DNA from: an uncultured Clostridia bacterium
GTDB taxonomy: Bacteria; Bacillota; Clostridia; Christensenellales; Borkfalkiaceae
Length of the DNA: 35,077 nt
Direction: 5' to 3'
NCBI GenBank assembly: GCA_934271735.1
Contig: CAKQSB010000019.1
Coordinates: 1 to 35,077 of the forward strand
In this document: in pieces, positions 6,583 through 14,131 of the stretch
Layout of the letters: the number at the start of each line of letters is the position of its first letter
Position numbering within the stretch: position 1 is the first letter of the stretch
Notes under the pieces: model-generated
Database searches by the model: none
What the model was told of the DNA's origin: nothing
The model's input: the letters and a program-made list of their open reading frames with translations, nothing else
Translations under genes and position numbers: made by a program

Positions 6583-8769
6583 ATGAACTCGAAAATTTAT
6601 CGGCTCGACACGCCGAATACCTCTCTCGTCTTTATGCAGGACGAGGACAAAATATATTACCTTTATTACGGCAAAAAAATAGGCGACGTGCCGCCCGAAA
6701 TTTGCTATGTGAAATGGGACAATATCGGCACGGACCTCAAAAACAAGCTTTTCTCCTGTTTCGGAGACGATGATCATCGCGACAAGTCTATCCTTCTTTT
6801 TAATCCCGACAATTCTTTTTCGAACGAATTCGTCTTTAAAAACGCCGTGGTTACCAAAGGCAAAAAAGCGATTCCCGATCTTCCCTCCTCGTTCGGTGCG
6901 GAAAAGACGATTACTTTCGAATTTGTCGACGAACTCGAGAATTTGTTGCTAACGATAAGTTATTCCTCTTATCGCGACACCGACGTTATAACCGCCCGTT
7001 CGTCTCTTACGAACCTCGGAGAAAAAACTCTTTCGATAAAGAAATTCGCTTCCGTTCAACTCGATATTTCCGAAAGCGATTTCACCGTTTCCACCTTCGA
7101 CGGCGGCTGGGCGAGCGAAAGATATCGCCACGACACCAAGCTCAACTCGGGGCTTTTCGTAAATCAATCGCTCGCGGGGGCTTCGTCCTCTCAACACAAC
7201 CCGTTTTCGCTTATAAAAAACCAAAACGGCGTTTACGCTTTCAATCTCGTTTATTCGGGCAATCATAAAACCTCTTACGAAACGGATTCTTATAACAGAA
7301 CGAGAATTATCTGCGGCGTGAACGATTTCGCGTTCGAATACCGCTTAGCGGGCGGCGATACTTTTTACACTCCCGAAGCCGTAATGATTTTTTCAAAAAA
7401 CGAGGACGACCTGACTTTGAATCTTCACTCGTTTGTTAATAAACACATAATTCCAAAGCGGCGGCAGAATAAAAAACGCCCCGTCGTCATAAACAACTGG
7501 GAAGGCACGGGCTTTGATTTTACGAGAGAAAAAATACTCGAAATCGCCAAAAAAGGCAAGAAAATCGGCGCGGAAATGTTCGTTCTGGACGACGGTTGGT
7601 TCGGAAAACGAAACGACGACAGATCTTCGCTCGGAGACTGGTTCGATAACGCCGAAAAAACGGGAGGTATATCCCGTCTCGCCGACGATATCCGCGCGCT
7701 CGGGCTCGATTTCGGAATATGGTTAGAACCGGAAATGATTTCGCCAGACAGCGAACTTTTCCGCGCTCACCCCGAATATGCGATGGTTATTCCCGGGAAA
7801 AAACCGTATCTTCGCAGATTTCAGATGATGCTCGATTTGACAAACGAAGAAGTTAAAAATTTCGTTATCGAAAGCGTGGAAAGGACCATCGAACTCGCAA
7901 AACCCTCCTATATAAAGTGGGATTTCAACAGAGTTATGAGCGATTGTTTCTCGAAAACGGTGTTTATCGGCGAATATTGCTATCGGTACGTCGTTGCGCT
8001 GTACTCGATTATGAAAACGCTCACCGAAAATCACCCCGAAATTCTTTTCGAGGGTTGCGCCGCGGGCGGAGCGAGATTCGACCTCGGAATTCTCTGTTAT
8101 TTCCCGCAAATATGGACAAGCGACAACACCGACCCCGCCGTCCGCGCCGTAATACAGACGAATACTTCGATTTGTTACCCGCAATCCTGTATGACGGCTC
8201 ATCTTTCCGCTTCTCCGAACGGATTTACGAAAAGAGAGTTTTCTTTGGAAAATCGCTTTAACGTAGCATGTCTCTTCAATTTCGGTTATGAACTCGATTG
8301 CTCGGGATATACAGACAAAGAAGTAAAAGACGCGGCAAAATTATCCGAATTTTACAAAAAAAGACGAGATTTTATCCTTTACGGCGATTTTTACAGGCTC
8401 GGAGACTACTCTTCGGCGGCTAACGGCTTGGCTTTGAACGCGGCTATGCAAAATCCGACTTCGGACGGCTTGCCGACGGGCGTATGCGGATTTCAGGTCG
8501 TTTCGGCGCACAAGGACAAATCGCTCGCGAGCGTTATTATGCCGACCCGCGAAAACGGCGTTTCCAACCGCAAAATAGCTTTCAAAGGACTTGACAAAAA
8601 CGAAAAATACACCGCGACCGTTTACGATAAAAATCTTAACGTTTTCGATTCGTTCTTTATCGGCGGAGACGTTTTATCGGAAGGCATACCTTACGAAAAA
8701 TACAGGCTTGCGGAAGAGATTTGTTCAGACGCCGATTTCCGCTCTTTCCTCATCGAATTTTCCCTTTAA
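6583..8769 (+). CDS. Alpha-galactosidase, glycoside hydrolase family 36
   Basis: The 728-residue protein hydrolyses terminal alpha-1,6-galactosides such as melibiose, raffinose and stachyose, by family analogy. An N-terminal beta-sandwich (about 1-290) precedes the barrel. Barrel signatures are NNWEGTGFDF (about 307), the FVLDDGWFGKR block (about 333), FGIWLEPEMISPDS, and the nucleophile motif KWDFNR with Asp447. The acid/base motif is WTSDNTD with Asp514, preceded by EGCAAGGARFD. Length and the 67-residue spacing of the two acids fit the family. There is no signal peptide, so it is cytoplasmic. The start is set by GCGGAGG 10 bases before ATG. A TATAAT at 6497-6502, inside the GH94 remnant, lacks a good -35 box. 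No sugar transporter is nearby. Confidence 0.93.
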   Translation: MNSKIYRLDTPNTSLVFMQDEDKIYYLYYGKKIGDVPPEICYVKWDNIGTDLKNKLFSCFGDDDHRDKSILLFNPDNSFSNEFVFKNAVVTKGKKAIPDLPSSFGAEKTITFEFVDELENLLLTISYSSYRDTDVITARSSLTNLGEKTLSIKKFASVQLDISESDFTVSTFDGGWASERYRHDTKLNSGLFVNQSLAGASSSQHNPFSLIKNQNGVYAFNLVYSGNHKTSYETDSYNRTRIICGVNDFAFEYRLAGGDTFYTPEAVMIFSKNEDDLTLNLHSFVNKHIIPKRRQNKKRPVVINNWEGTGFDFTREKILEIAKKGKKIGAEMFVLDDGWFGKRNDDRSSLGDWFDNAEKTGGISRLADDIRALGLDFGIWLEPEMISPDSELFRAHPEYAMVIPGKKPYLRRFQMMLDLTNEEVKNFVIESVERTIELAKPSYIKWDFNRVMSDCFSKTVFIGEYCYRYVVALYSIMKTLTENHPEILFEGCAAGGARFDLGILCYFPQIWTSDNTDPAVRAVIQTNTSICYPQSCMTAHLSASPNGFTKREFSLENRFNVACLFNFGYELDCSGYTDKEVKDAAKLSEFYKKRRDFILYGDFYRLGDYSSAANGLALNAAMQNPTSDGLPTGVCGFQVVSAHKDKSLASVIMPTRENGVSNRKIAFKGLDKNEKYTATVYDKNLNVFDSFFIGGDVLSEGIPYEKYRLAEEICSDADFRSFLIEFSL

Positions 8770-8865
8770 CGAAAAGACAACGGAACGGGTTTTAATTCTC
8801 CGCAATAAGGTACGGGCAATTTCTCGCGATAACATATTGATATAGCCGAATTTTTCGTTTGCCTC

Positions 8866-8957
8866 AAATTTTACATACCATATATTTACGGTTAAACGCA
8901 TCGTTTATCTTAAATTTTACACACAATGTGTTTACGATTAAACGCGCCGTTTGTTCC
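8866..8957. repeat. 46-bp imperfect tandem repeat, two copies
   Basis: Copies start at 8866 and 8912, each with aaattttaca(t/c)ac, then tttacg(g/a)ttaaacgc and cgttt. Differences are scattered, so the duplication is not recent. Confidence 0.65.
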
Positions 8958-8968
8958 GAATTATGTTT

Positions 8969-8986
8969 GATAATCGACTTATAGAC
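8969..8986 (+). repeat. Dispersed 18-bp repeat, copy 2
   Basis: Exact copy of GATAATCGACTTATAGAC followed by agacttttta. It lies between the alpha-galactosidase stop and the terminator. Confidence 0.8.
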
Positions 8987-9022
8987 AGACTTTTTATAAC
9001 GACACAACTTAATTTGCAAACA

Positions 9023-9050
9023 AAAAAGCAAGGCTCTCGCCCTGCTTTTT
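9023..9050. terminator. Bidirectional intrinsic terminator (recR and alpha-galactosidase)
   Basis: The stem aaaaagcaaggc / gccctgcttttt has one mismatch and a 4-base loop, with T runs on both strands. It lies 20 bases beyond the recR stop and is the first good terminator after the alpha-galactosidase. Confidence 0.8.
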
Positions 9051-9069
9051 AATTATAGTTATTATCCGT

Positions 9070-9663
9070 TTACATTTCCTTTCGATCCAGAATCGCGCGG
9101 GAAATGGTTACTTCGTCCGCATATTCGAGTTCGCTCCCGATGGGAATCCCGTGCGCGAGACGAGTTACTTTCACGCCGAGCGGCTTCAAAAGTCCCGAAA
9201 TGTACATAGCGGTGGCTTCGCCCTCGACGTCCGGATTTGTCGCCATTATAACTTCCTTAACTCCGCCTTGCGAAATGCGGGAAAGAAGTTCCTTTATCCT
9301 TATGTCGTTCGGAGTTATCCCTTCCATAGGACTTAAAACGCCGTGCAAAACGTGATAAACGCCCTTGAATTCGTGAGCTTTTTCCATTGCGAGAACGTCT
9401 TTCGGCTCTTTAACCACGCAGATAACCGAACTGTCGCGGAAAGAGCAAATATCGCAGACGTCCTTATCGGTATAGTTTCCGCAGATTCTGCAATAATGCA
9501 CTTCTTTTTTGACTTTGAGAATACTTTCGGCAAATTCCGCGGCTTCCTCTTCGGTCATATTTATCACCTTATAAGCGTAACGTTGCGCGGTTTTCGCGCC
9601 TACGCCCGGGAGTTTCGTGAACTGATTTATGAGTTTGCCTATCGGTTCAATATACGCGCTCAT
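9070..9663 (-). CDS. recR: Recombination mediator protein RecR
   Basis: RecR works with RecO/RecF to load RecA on gapped DNA. The 197-residue length is normal for the family. An N-terminal helix-hairpin-helix (LPGVGAKTAQRYA, residues 18-30) is followed by a four-cysteine zinc site (Cys58, Cys61, Cys70, Cys73) and a Toprim domain with the ATNPDVEGEATAMYI stretch. The C-terminus has the family's RLAHGIPIGSELEYADEVT. It is the last gene of the ybaB-recR pair: ybaB stops two bases before the ATG. The ribosome binding site is weak, so translational coupling is likely. The dnaX-ybaB-recR order is conserved in many bacteria. Confidence 0.97.
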   Translation of the reverse strand: MSAYIEPIGKLINQFTKLPGVGAKTAQRYAYKVINMTEEEAAEFAESILKVKKEVHYCRICGNYTDKDVCDICSFRDSSVICVVKEPKDVLAMEKAHEFKGVYHVLHGVLSPMEGITPNDIRIKELLSRISQGGVKEVIMATNPDVEGEATAMYISGLLKPLGVKVTRLAHGIPIGSELEYADEVTISRAILDRKEM

Positions 9664-9665
9664 AC

Positions 9666-10007
9666 TTAAATGAGACCGCCCGCTCCGCCGAATTTACCCA
9701 TTTTCTCCTCGTACATTTCGTCTGCGGCTTCGTACGCCGTGTTGAGCGCGGCGACGATAAGGTCTTCGAGCATTTCGATATCGTCGGGATCGACGGCTTT
9801 CGGATCGATAGAAAGCGATTTTACGACTTTTTTACCGTTTACGACCACTTTTACGAGTCCGCTTCCGCTTTCGCCCTCGATTTCGGCTTCTTCAAGCTCT
9901 TCCTGAGCCTGAGCCATTTGCTCCTGCATTTTCTGCGCCTGTTTCATAAGTTGCTGCATCTGATTTCCGCCGCCGAAGCCGCCGAAACCGCCTCTGCCGT
10001 ATGCCAT
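9666..10007 (-). CDS. YbaB/EbfC family nucleoid-associated protein
   Basis: A 113-residue small DNA-binding protein. A glycine-rich start (residues 3-14) precedes the family helix QMQQLMKQAQKMQEQMAQAQEEL and the strand block GLVKVVVNGKKVVKSLSIDP, then DIEMLEDLIVAALNTA. Members bind DNA as dimers and are often encoded between dnaX and recR, as here. AAGGAG lies about 10 bases upstream of the ATG, and the gap from dnaX is 104 bases, so it may have its own promoter. Confidence 0.95.
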   Translation of the reverse strand: MAYGRGGFGGFGGGNQMQQLMKQAQKMQEQMAQAQEELEEAEIEGESGSGLVKVVVNGKKVVKSLSIDPKAVDPDDIEMLEDLIVAALNTAYEAADEMYEEKMGKFGGAGGLI

Positions 10008-10111
10008 AAGTAGTTTCTCCTTAAATTCTTTATATTTTTAATAATTTTTATTGACTTCTTTAACTTGCAATCGATTTGTTTAACGCGCAATCGATTCCCC
10101 AAAGAACAGAA

Positions 10112-12016
10112 TCAGTCTTCGACTTTAACGACGTCCGCGCCGAAAGTTTTTTTAACCTCGTCCACGTCCTTTTCGAATCCGTCCTTTTCCTCTTCGTCAG
10201 ATTTTACTATTTCGATATCGTAATCTCCGACCGATTTCACTATCTTGGAAAGAGTTTCGAGATTGGCGGCTTTGGTGACGGCGTTATATCCCGCTTCGTC
10301 CGCCGCGGCAACTCTCAACGTTTTTCCGTAAAGCTTTGCCGTCATTTCCTGACAGGCTATCCACAAAACGATTTGTTTCTCGGCTCTGAGCTTTCTTACG
10401 ACCGTACCCCAGATTTTCCCCGCGCTCATAGCGTCGGCTTTCTGCTTGGTCGCGCCCTGCTCTGCCGAAACCGTCGAAAATCCCGAACCTGTCGAACCTG
10501 CCGAACCGGCAACCGGCTGAGGCTCTTTCTTTTCGGCGAAATCGTCTTCCGATTTTACCGTTTTTACAGCCGATTGAGCGGATTTTTCGTCGTTAATCGA
10601 CTTATAGGCGGATTTTTCGATTTCGTATTCGTCTTCCGGCGGAGGAATCGGAATCCCTTCGTCCATATAATCGTTATACGTTTCGGCTTTCTCCGCAGGC
10701 TTTTCTTCCGCGGATTTTACCGTCGGTTTTTCCGCTGCCGCGTTCATAAATTCGGTTTTAGCCGAAGCAGCTTTTCCCGTTGCCGCGGGGGCAACTGCCG
10801 TGCCGCCGACATTTATACCGATGTTTTCGCCAACGCTTCCGCCGACGGATTTTCTTTCAAACTCTCCTTCCGCAAGAGCTTTTTCGAGTGCGGAAATACG
10901 ACCGAGCAAAGCGTCGATATTGTAATCCGCGGACGGCTCTGACGCTTTTATGCAAGCGCATTCGAGCAAGATTTTGGGGCTGACGCTGTAACGCATCGCG
11001 CCTTCCGCTTCGCTGAAAATTTCTATCGTACGCAAAATTCTGTGTTCGTCCGCAAGAGAAGCCACGTGGCTGACCGATTCGAAAACGTCGTCCGGGAGAG
11101 AAAGAATTTTCTTCGCGCCCGCGCAGGTTTTGCAAACGATTGTTTCTCTGAGCCTTGCGATAACGTCCTTGCAAAGCACGCCTACGCTTTTGCCCGATTC
11201 CGTCAGACTTTCGACCGTCTCTAAAGCCGCGCCCGTGTCCGAACGCAGAATATTTTCGATAAGCTCGGTTATTTTCGAAGAATCGGTCGCCCCGAGAATT
11301 TCGAGAACGTCGTTATAAGTAAGTTTTTCGTCTTTATAAGAAACGCAGATATCCGCAATGGAAAGCGCGTCTCTCATACTGCCCATACCCGCTCTCGCTA
11401 TCGCCGTGACGGCTTCTTCGTCGTAATCCTTGCCGATTTCCTTGTAAATCTTCCCGATGTTTTCCGCGATAAGCGAAGTGGGAATAAGACGGAAATCGAA
11501 ACGCATACAACGCGACAAAATCGTCGAAGGGAGCTTATGCACCTCCGTCGTCGCGAGAATGAAAACCGCGTGTTTGGGCGGTTCTTCGAGCGTTTTCAAA
11601 AGCGCGTTGAAAGCCTCCGTCGTGAGCATATGCACTTCGTCGATGATATAGACTTTATATTTACCGCTTACGGGCGGATACTGAATTTTTTCGCGGATTT
11701 CTCTTACGTTTTCGACTTTGTTGTTGGAAGCCGCGTCCATTTCGAGGATATCGAGATTAGCTCCGTCCGCCAAAGCTTTGCACGTAGCGCATTTGCCGCA
11801 AGGCGAGCCGTCCACGGGCGAAAGGCAGTTTATCGCTCTCGCGAAAATTTTAGCTGCCGAAGTTTTGCCCGTTCCCCTCGCTCCGCAGAAAAGATACGCG
11901 TGCCCTATCCTGCCCGTTTTTATCTGATTTTTTAAAGTTCTCACTATATGGTCCTGACCGATAAGCCCGTCGAACCCGCTCGGTCGAAACCTTCTGTATA
12001 ATGCAAGATACGCCAT
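10112..12016 (-). CDS. dnaX: DNA polymerase III subunits gamma and tau
   Basis: This is the clamp-loader ATPase. The chosen ATG (12016) overlaps the sigH stop in TGATG and is preceded by AGGTGA; the open frame extends one codon further to a TTG, which is less likely. The product is 634 residues. Walker A is GARGTGKT (45-52), the zinc-binding cysteines are 64, 73, 76 and 79, Walker B is IIDEVHML (about 124-131) and a sensor-like SRC follows. After the AAA+ and collar domains (to about residue 375) comes a low-complexity linker rich in E, K, A and S, then a C-terminal tau-like domain. A variant of the dispersed 18-bp repeat sits in this linker and encodes YKSIND (about 470-475). An A7 run near the 3' end could slip but would alter only about 15 codons. 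Confidence 0.97.
   Translation of the reverse strand: MAYLALYRRFRPSGFDGLIGQDHIVRTLKNQIKTGRIGHAYLFCGARGTGKTSAAKIFARAINCLSPVDGSPCGKCATCKALADGANLDILEMDAASNNKVENVREIREKIQYPPVSGKYKVYIIDEVHMLTTEAFNALLKTLEEPPKHAVFILATTEVHKLPSTILSRCMRFDFRLIPTSLIAENIGKIYKEIGKDYDEEAVTAIARAGMGSMRDALSIADICVSYKDEKLTYNDVLEILGATDSSKITELIENILRSDTGAALETVESLTESGKSVGVLCKDVIARLRETIVCKTCAGAKKILSLPDDVFESVSHVASLADEHRILRTIEIFSEAEGAMRYSVSPKILLECACIKASEPSADYNIDALLGRISALEKALAEGEFERKSVGGSVGENIGINVGGTAVAPAATGKAASAKTEFMNAAAEKPTVKSAEEKPAEKAETYNDYMDEGIPIPPPEDEYEIEKSAYKSINDEKSAQSAVKTVKSEDDFAEKKEPQPVAGSAGSTGSGFSTVSAEQGATKQKADAMSAGKIWGTVVRKLRAEKQIVLWIACQEMTAKLYGKTLRVAAADEAGYNAVTKAANLETLSKIVKSVGDYDIEIVKSDEEEKDGFEKDVDEVKKTFGADVVKVED
10593..10609 (+). 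repeat. Dispersed 18-bp repeat variant inside dnaX
   Basis: TTAATCGACTTATAGGC matches the repeat at 15 of 17 aligned bases and is followed by ggattttt, like the full copies. It is in frame in the variable linker of dnaX. Confidence 0.65.
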
Positions 12017-12588
12017 CAAAAATCACCTTTTCCGAGATTGTTCATCAATTTCTTCTTTATTCTTTGCAACGCGTTGTCCGCCGACTTCGCGCTTCTTCCC
12101 GTTTTTTCGCCTATCTCCGCGTAAGTCATTCCGCTGAGATAATATTTAAGGATTTTATATTCGAATTCGCTTAAAATCGCCGTCGCGCCGTCGGTAAACG
12201 CCCTGCCCTCTTCGCCTATCATAAGCATTTCTTCGGGATTGAACGGCGAAACGAGTTTTAGTTCGTCGGTTAATTCCACCGAATCGTTCAAAGGCATGTT
12301 GCCCTTGCTGAGCGATTTTTTAACGGCGTTCTGTATCGACGACGACACGCATCTGTACGTGAACGTTTTAAACGACGCTCCTCTTTTCGCGTCGAAAGAA
12401 TTTACGGCTTTTAATAGCCCCAGAACACCTTCCTGAACGAGGTCGTCATCGTCCCCTCCGACAAGGAAATAGGAACGGGAAACCGATTTGACGAGTTCTT
12501 TATATCTTTCTAAAATGACGGGGAACGCGTCCGTATTCCCGGCTTTGTGCAGGGCTATAAGCTCCTCGTCCGACAAATTATCAAACAT
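12016..12588 (-). CDS. sigH: RNA polymerase sigma-H factor (stage 0 sporulation / transition state)
   Basis: A 190-residue sigma-70 family factor of the SigH/Spo0H type. Region 2 begins at LSDEELIALHKAGNTDAF and includes the core-binding DDLVQEGVLGLLKAV and the promoter-melting FKTFTYRCV. Region 4 ends with MTYAEIGEKTGRSAKSADNALQR, a helix-turn-helix with the SAKSVDNAL-type motif typical of SigH. It overlaps rlmB by 8 bases upstream and dnaX by one base downstream, so it is translationally linked. The rlmB-sigH adjacency is typical of Firmicutes. In Clostridia SigH directs early sporulation and competence-like genes. It appears intact, in contrast to sigG in this window. Confidence 0.92.
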   Translation of the reverse strand: MFDNLSDEELIALHKAGNTDAFPVILERYKELVKSVSRSYFLVGGDDDDLVQEGVLGLLKAVNSFDAKRGASFKTFTYRCVSSSIQNAVKKSLSKGNMPLNDSVELTDELKLVSPFNPEEMLMIGEEGRAFTDGATAILSEFEYKILKYYLSGMTYAEIGEKTGRSAKSADNALQRIKKKLMNNLGKGDF

Positions 12589-13306
12589 TTTTTCTTTGTC
12601 TCAACGCTTCGAAAACGCCTATTCCGCAAGCAACCGACGCGTTAAGGCTGTTCACTTTCCCGTACATCGGTATGCTCATAACCGCGTCGCATTTCTTCTG
12701 CGTGAGTTTATTAACGCCCGTATCCTCGCCGCCGATAACGATCGCGATACGCCCTTTAAGGTCGGTTTTATAAATACTTCCGCCGCCGAGCTCCAAGGCG
12801 TAAGCCCAGATACCCTCGTCCTTAATCTCTTCGAGCGCGGAATTTATGTTGGTAACTCTCGCTATCCTGAGGTGGTTCGCGCTGCCCTCGGAAATACGCA
12901 TAACCGCGTCGGTTACACTCGCGCTTCTGTGCTTTCCGATAATAAGTCCGTCCACGCCGCCGCATTCGCAAACTCTTATAACGCTTCCGAGATTGTGCGG
13001 GTCTTCGACGCCGTCCAGAATTACGATAAACGCGTCCTCTTTATCCTTGACGTCGTTTAAAATATCGCCGAGCTCGGCGTACTTATAATCGGAAACGTAC
13101 GCGATAAAGCCCTGATGACGGCGGGTCTCGCTCTCCTTATCGAGAACGGACTTATCCGCGAAAGCGACCTTAACGCCCGCGCTTTTGATAACGCTTATAA
13201 GCATTTTGGACTCCGCGTCTCTCATACCGTTCGCAACAAGCACCTTGTCTATAGTCTTACCTGTTTTCAAAAGTTCTCTGACAGAGTTTTTTCCTTCAAT
13301 CTTCAT
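12581..13306 (-). CDS. rlmB: 23S rRNA (guanosine-2'-O-)-methyltransferase RlmB, TrmH/SpoU family
   Basis: The 241-residue protein has an N-terminal substrate-binding domain (about 1-75) and a C-terminal SPOUT knot domain. Motif 1 is DGVEDPHNLGSVIR (98-111, with Asn105 and Arg111). Motif 2 is IGGEDTGV (191-198). Motif 3 is IPMYGKVNSLNAS (212-224). Together these bind S-adenosylmethionine in the trefoil knot and mark 2'-O-ribose methylation. It overlaps mrnC by 11 bases and sigH by 8 bases. The exact target (G2251 in E. coli numbering) is inferred from the family. Confidence 0.93.
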   Translation of the reverse strand: MKIEGKNSVRELLKTGKTIDKVLVANGMRDAESKMLISVIKSAGVKVAFADKSVLDKESETRRHQGFIAYVSDYKYAELGDILNDVKDKEDAFIVILDGVEDPHNLGSVIRVCECGGVDGLIIGKHRSASVTDAVMRISEGSANHLRIARVTNINSALEEIKDEGIWAYALELGGGSIYKTDLKGRIAIVIGGEDTGVNKLTQKKCDAVMSIPMYGKVNSLNASVACGIGVFEALRQRKNV

Positions 13307-13718
13307 TTGTTTTTATATAATCTCCGTAATTTAATCCGTAGTTCATTATCTCGTAAAGCCTTTCATCGCGCCCCGTAAGGTACAAAAAACCCAAAAGAGC
13401 CTCAAAACCGGTGGATTTGTGGTAATCGGTAACGGTCGCGCCCTTGGCTTTGTTCGCTTTTTTGGCGTTTCTCGCTCTTTTATAAACGTCTATCTCTTCT
13501 TCCGTCAGAAAGCCGTCGTTTAAAAGCGTATCGATTTTCTTCGCCTGCTCCTTCGCGCTCACCGCCTCCGAACAAGCTTCGGTGAGCATATAAGGCTTCG
13601 CGTCGCAATTAAGGGCGAAATATTCTCTCATATAAAGCGAATAAACGGCGTCGCCTACAAACGCTAAGGTTATGTTATTTATTGTTAAGGCTTTTTTTCC
13701 GTCGATAATTTCACGCAT
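13296..13718 (-). CDS. mrnC: Mini-ribonuclease 3
   Basis: A 140-residue dimeric RNase III-type nuclease that lacks the double-stranded RNA binding domain and matures 23S rRNA. The RNase III signature NNITLAFVGDAVYSLYMR (14-31) carries Asp23, and the second acidic patch is STGFEALLGFLYL with Glu106. ARNAKKANKAKG is the family's conserved basic stretch. It is the first gene of the mrnC-rlmB-sigH-dnaX run. GAAAGGA lies about 11 bases upstream of the ATG, and a promoter overlaps this leader. Confidence 0.93.
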   Translation of the reverse strand: MREIIDGKKALTINNITLAFVGDAVYSLYMREYFALNCDAKPYMLTEACSEAVSAKEQAKKIDTLLNDGFLTEEEIDVYKRARNAKKANKAKGATVTDYHKSTGFEALLGFLYLTGRDERLYEIMNYGLNYGDYIKTNED

Positions 13719-13738
13719 AATAAATAATATCCTTTCTT

Positions 13739-13767
13739 ATTATATCATAAAACACTTTTTTTTACAA
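13739..13767 (-). promoter_or_regulatory. Promoter of the mrnC-rlmB-sigH-dnaX operon
   Basis: On the minus strand, TTGTAA (13762-13767), a 17-base spacer and TATAAT (13739-13744). The predicted start falls within or just before the mrnC ribosome binding site, giving a very short leader. Confidence 0.55.
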
Positions 13768-13850
13768 TCGTTTTTATATTACTTTTATTTTGCGTCCGCC
13801 TGTTGTATCCGTATCCCGTTCTCGTTATCCCGCTCTTATTGCGTCCGCCC

Positions 13851-13882
13851 TATAAAAAACGCCCGAACGAAGCCGTTCGGGC
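13851..13882 (-). terminator. Intrinsic terminator of the LRR surface protein gene
   Basis: The stem gcccgaacg / cgttcgggc with a 4-base loop (13861-13882) is followed on the minus strand by GTTTTTTATAGG. It lies about 250 bases beyond the stop of the 883-residue gene and before the mrnC promoter on the same strand. Confidence 0.75.
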
Positions 13883-14131
13883 AATGATAAAGAGGTTTTT
13901 TATATGAACAAGCATAGTAACTCGAATTATGCCGTAGTGAACGGCTTGTTCCGCAACAGAAAAACACCTTCCCCACTCGGGGAAGGTGCGTAGGGGATAG
14001 GCTTGCTCCTCCGGCCTATATGTTTGCTCCGAGGGTAAAAAATGCCTTTCCCCCCTTGGCGGAAAAAATCATAGTCACAAGTAATCGAGTTAAAACCGCG
14101 GTCTTGCAACCAAAATACCGAGCCGTTGATT
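13883..14131. other. Intergenic spacer with a short palindrome
   Basis: A perfect 10-bp hairpin (caccttcccc / ggggaaggtg, 13965-13988) sits in this 3' flank of the LRR gene. It resembles the C/G-rich arms of the palindromic elements elsewhere in the window. A 29-codon plus-strand frame starting at 13904 ends inside the palindrome and is not credible. Confidence 0.45.

Larger units (their letters stand above)
8770..9069. other. Intergenic region with repeats and a shared terminator
   Basis: The gap between the convergent alpha-galactosidase and recR genes holds a 46-bp tandem repeat (8866-8957), a copy of the dispersed 18-bp repeat (8969-8986) and a bidirectional terminator (9023-9050). No coding potential was seen beyond shadows. 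Confidence 0.6.

Noticed and set aside
10112..10180. Programmed frameshift making a short gamma form of DnaX
   Set aside because: The only A7 run (near 10147-10153) is about 17 codons from the end, far downstream of where gamma would end, so slippage could not make a gamma-length product.
13904..13993. A 29-codon leader peptide before the mrnC terminator
   Set aside because: It ends within a C/G-rich palindrome, has only a weak AGAGG, and leads into no plus-strand gene.
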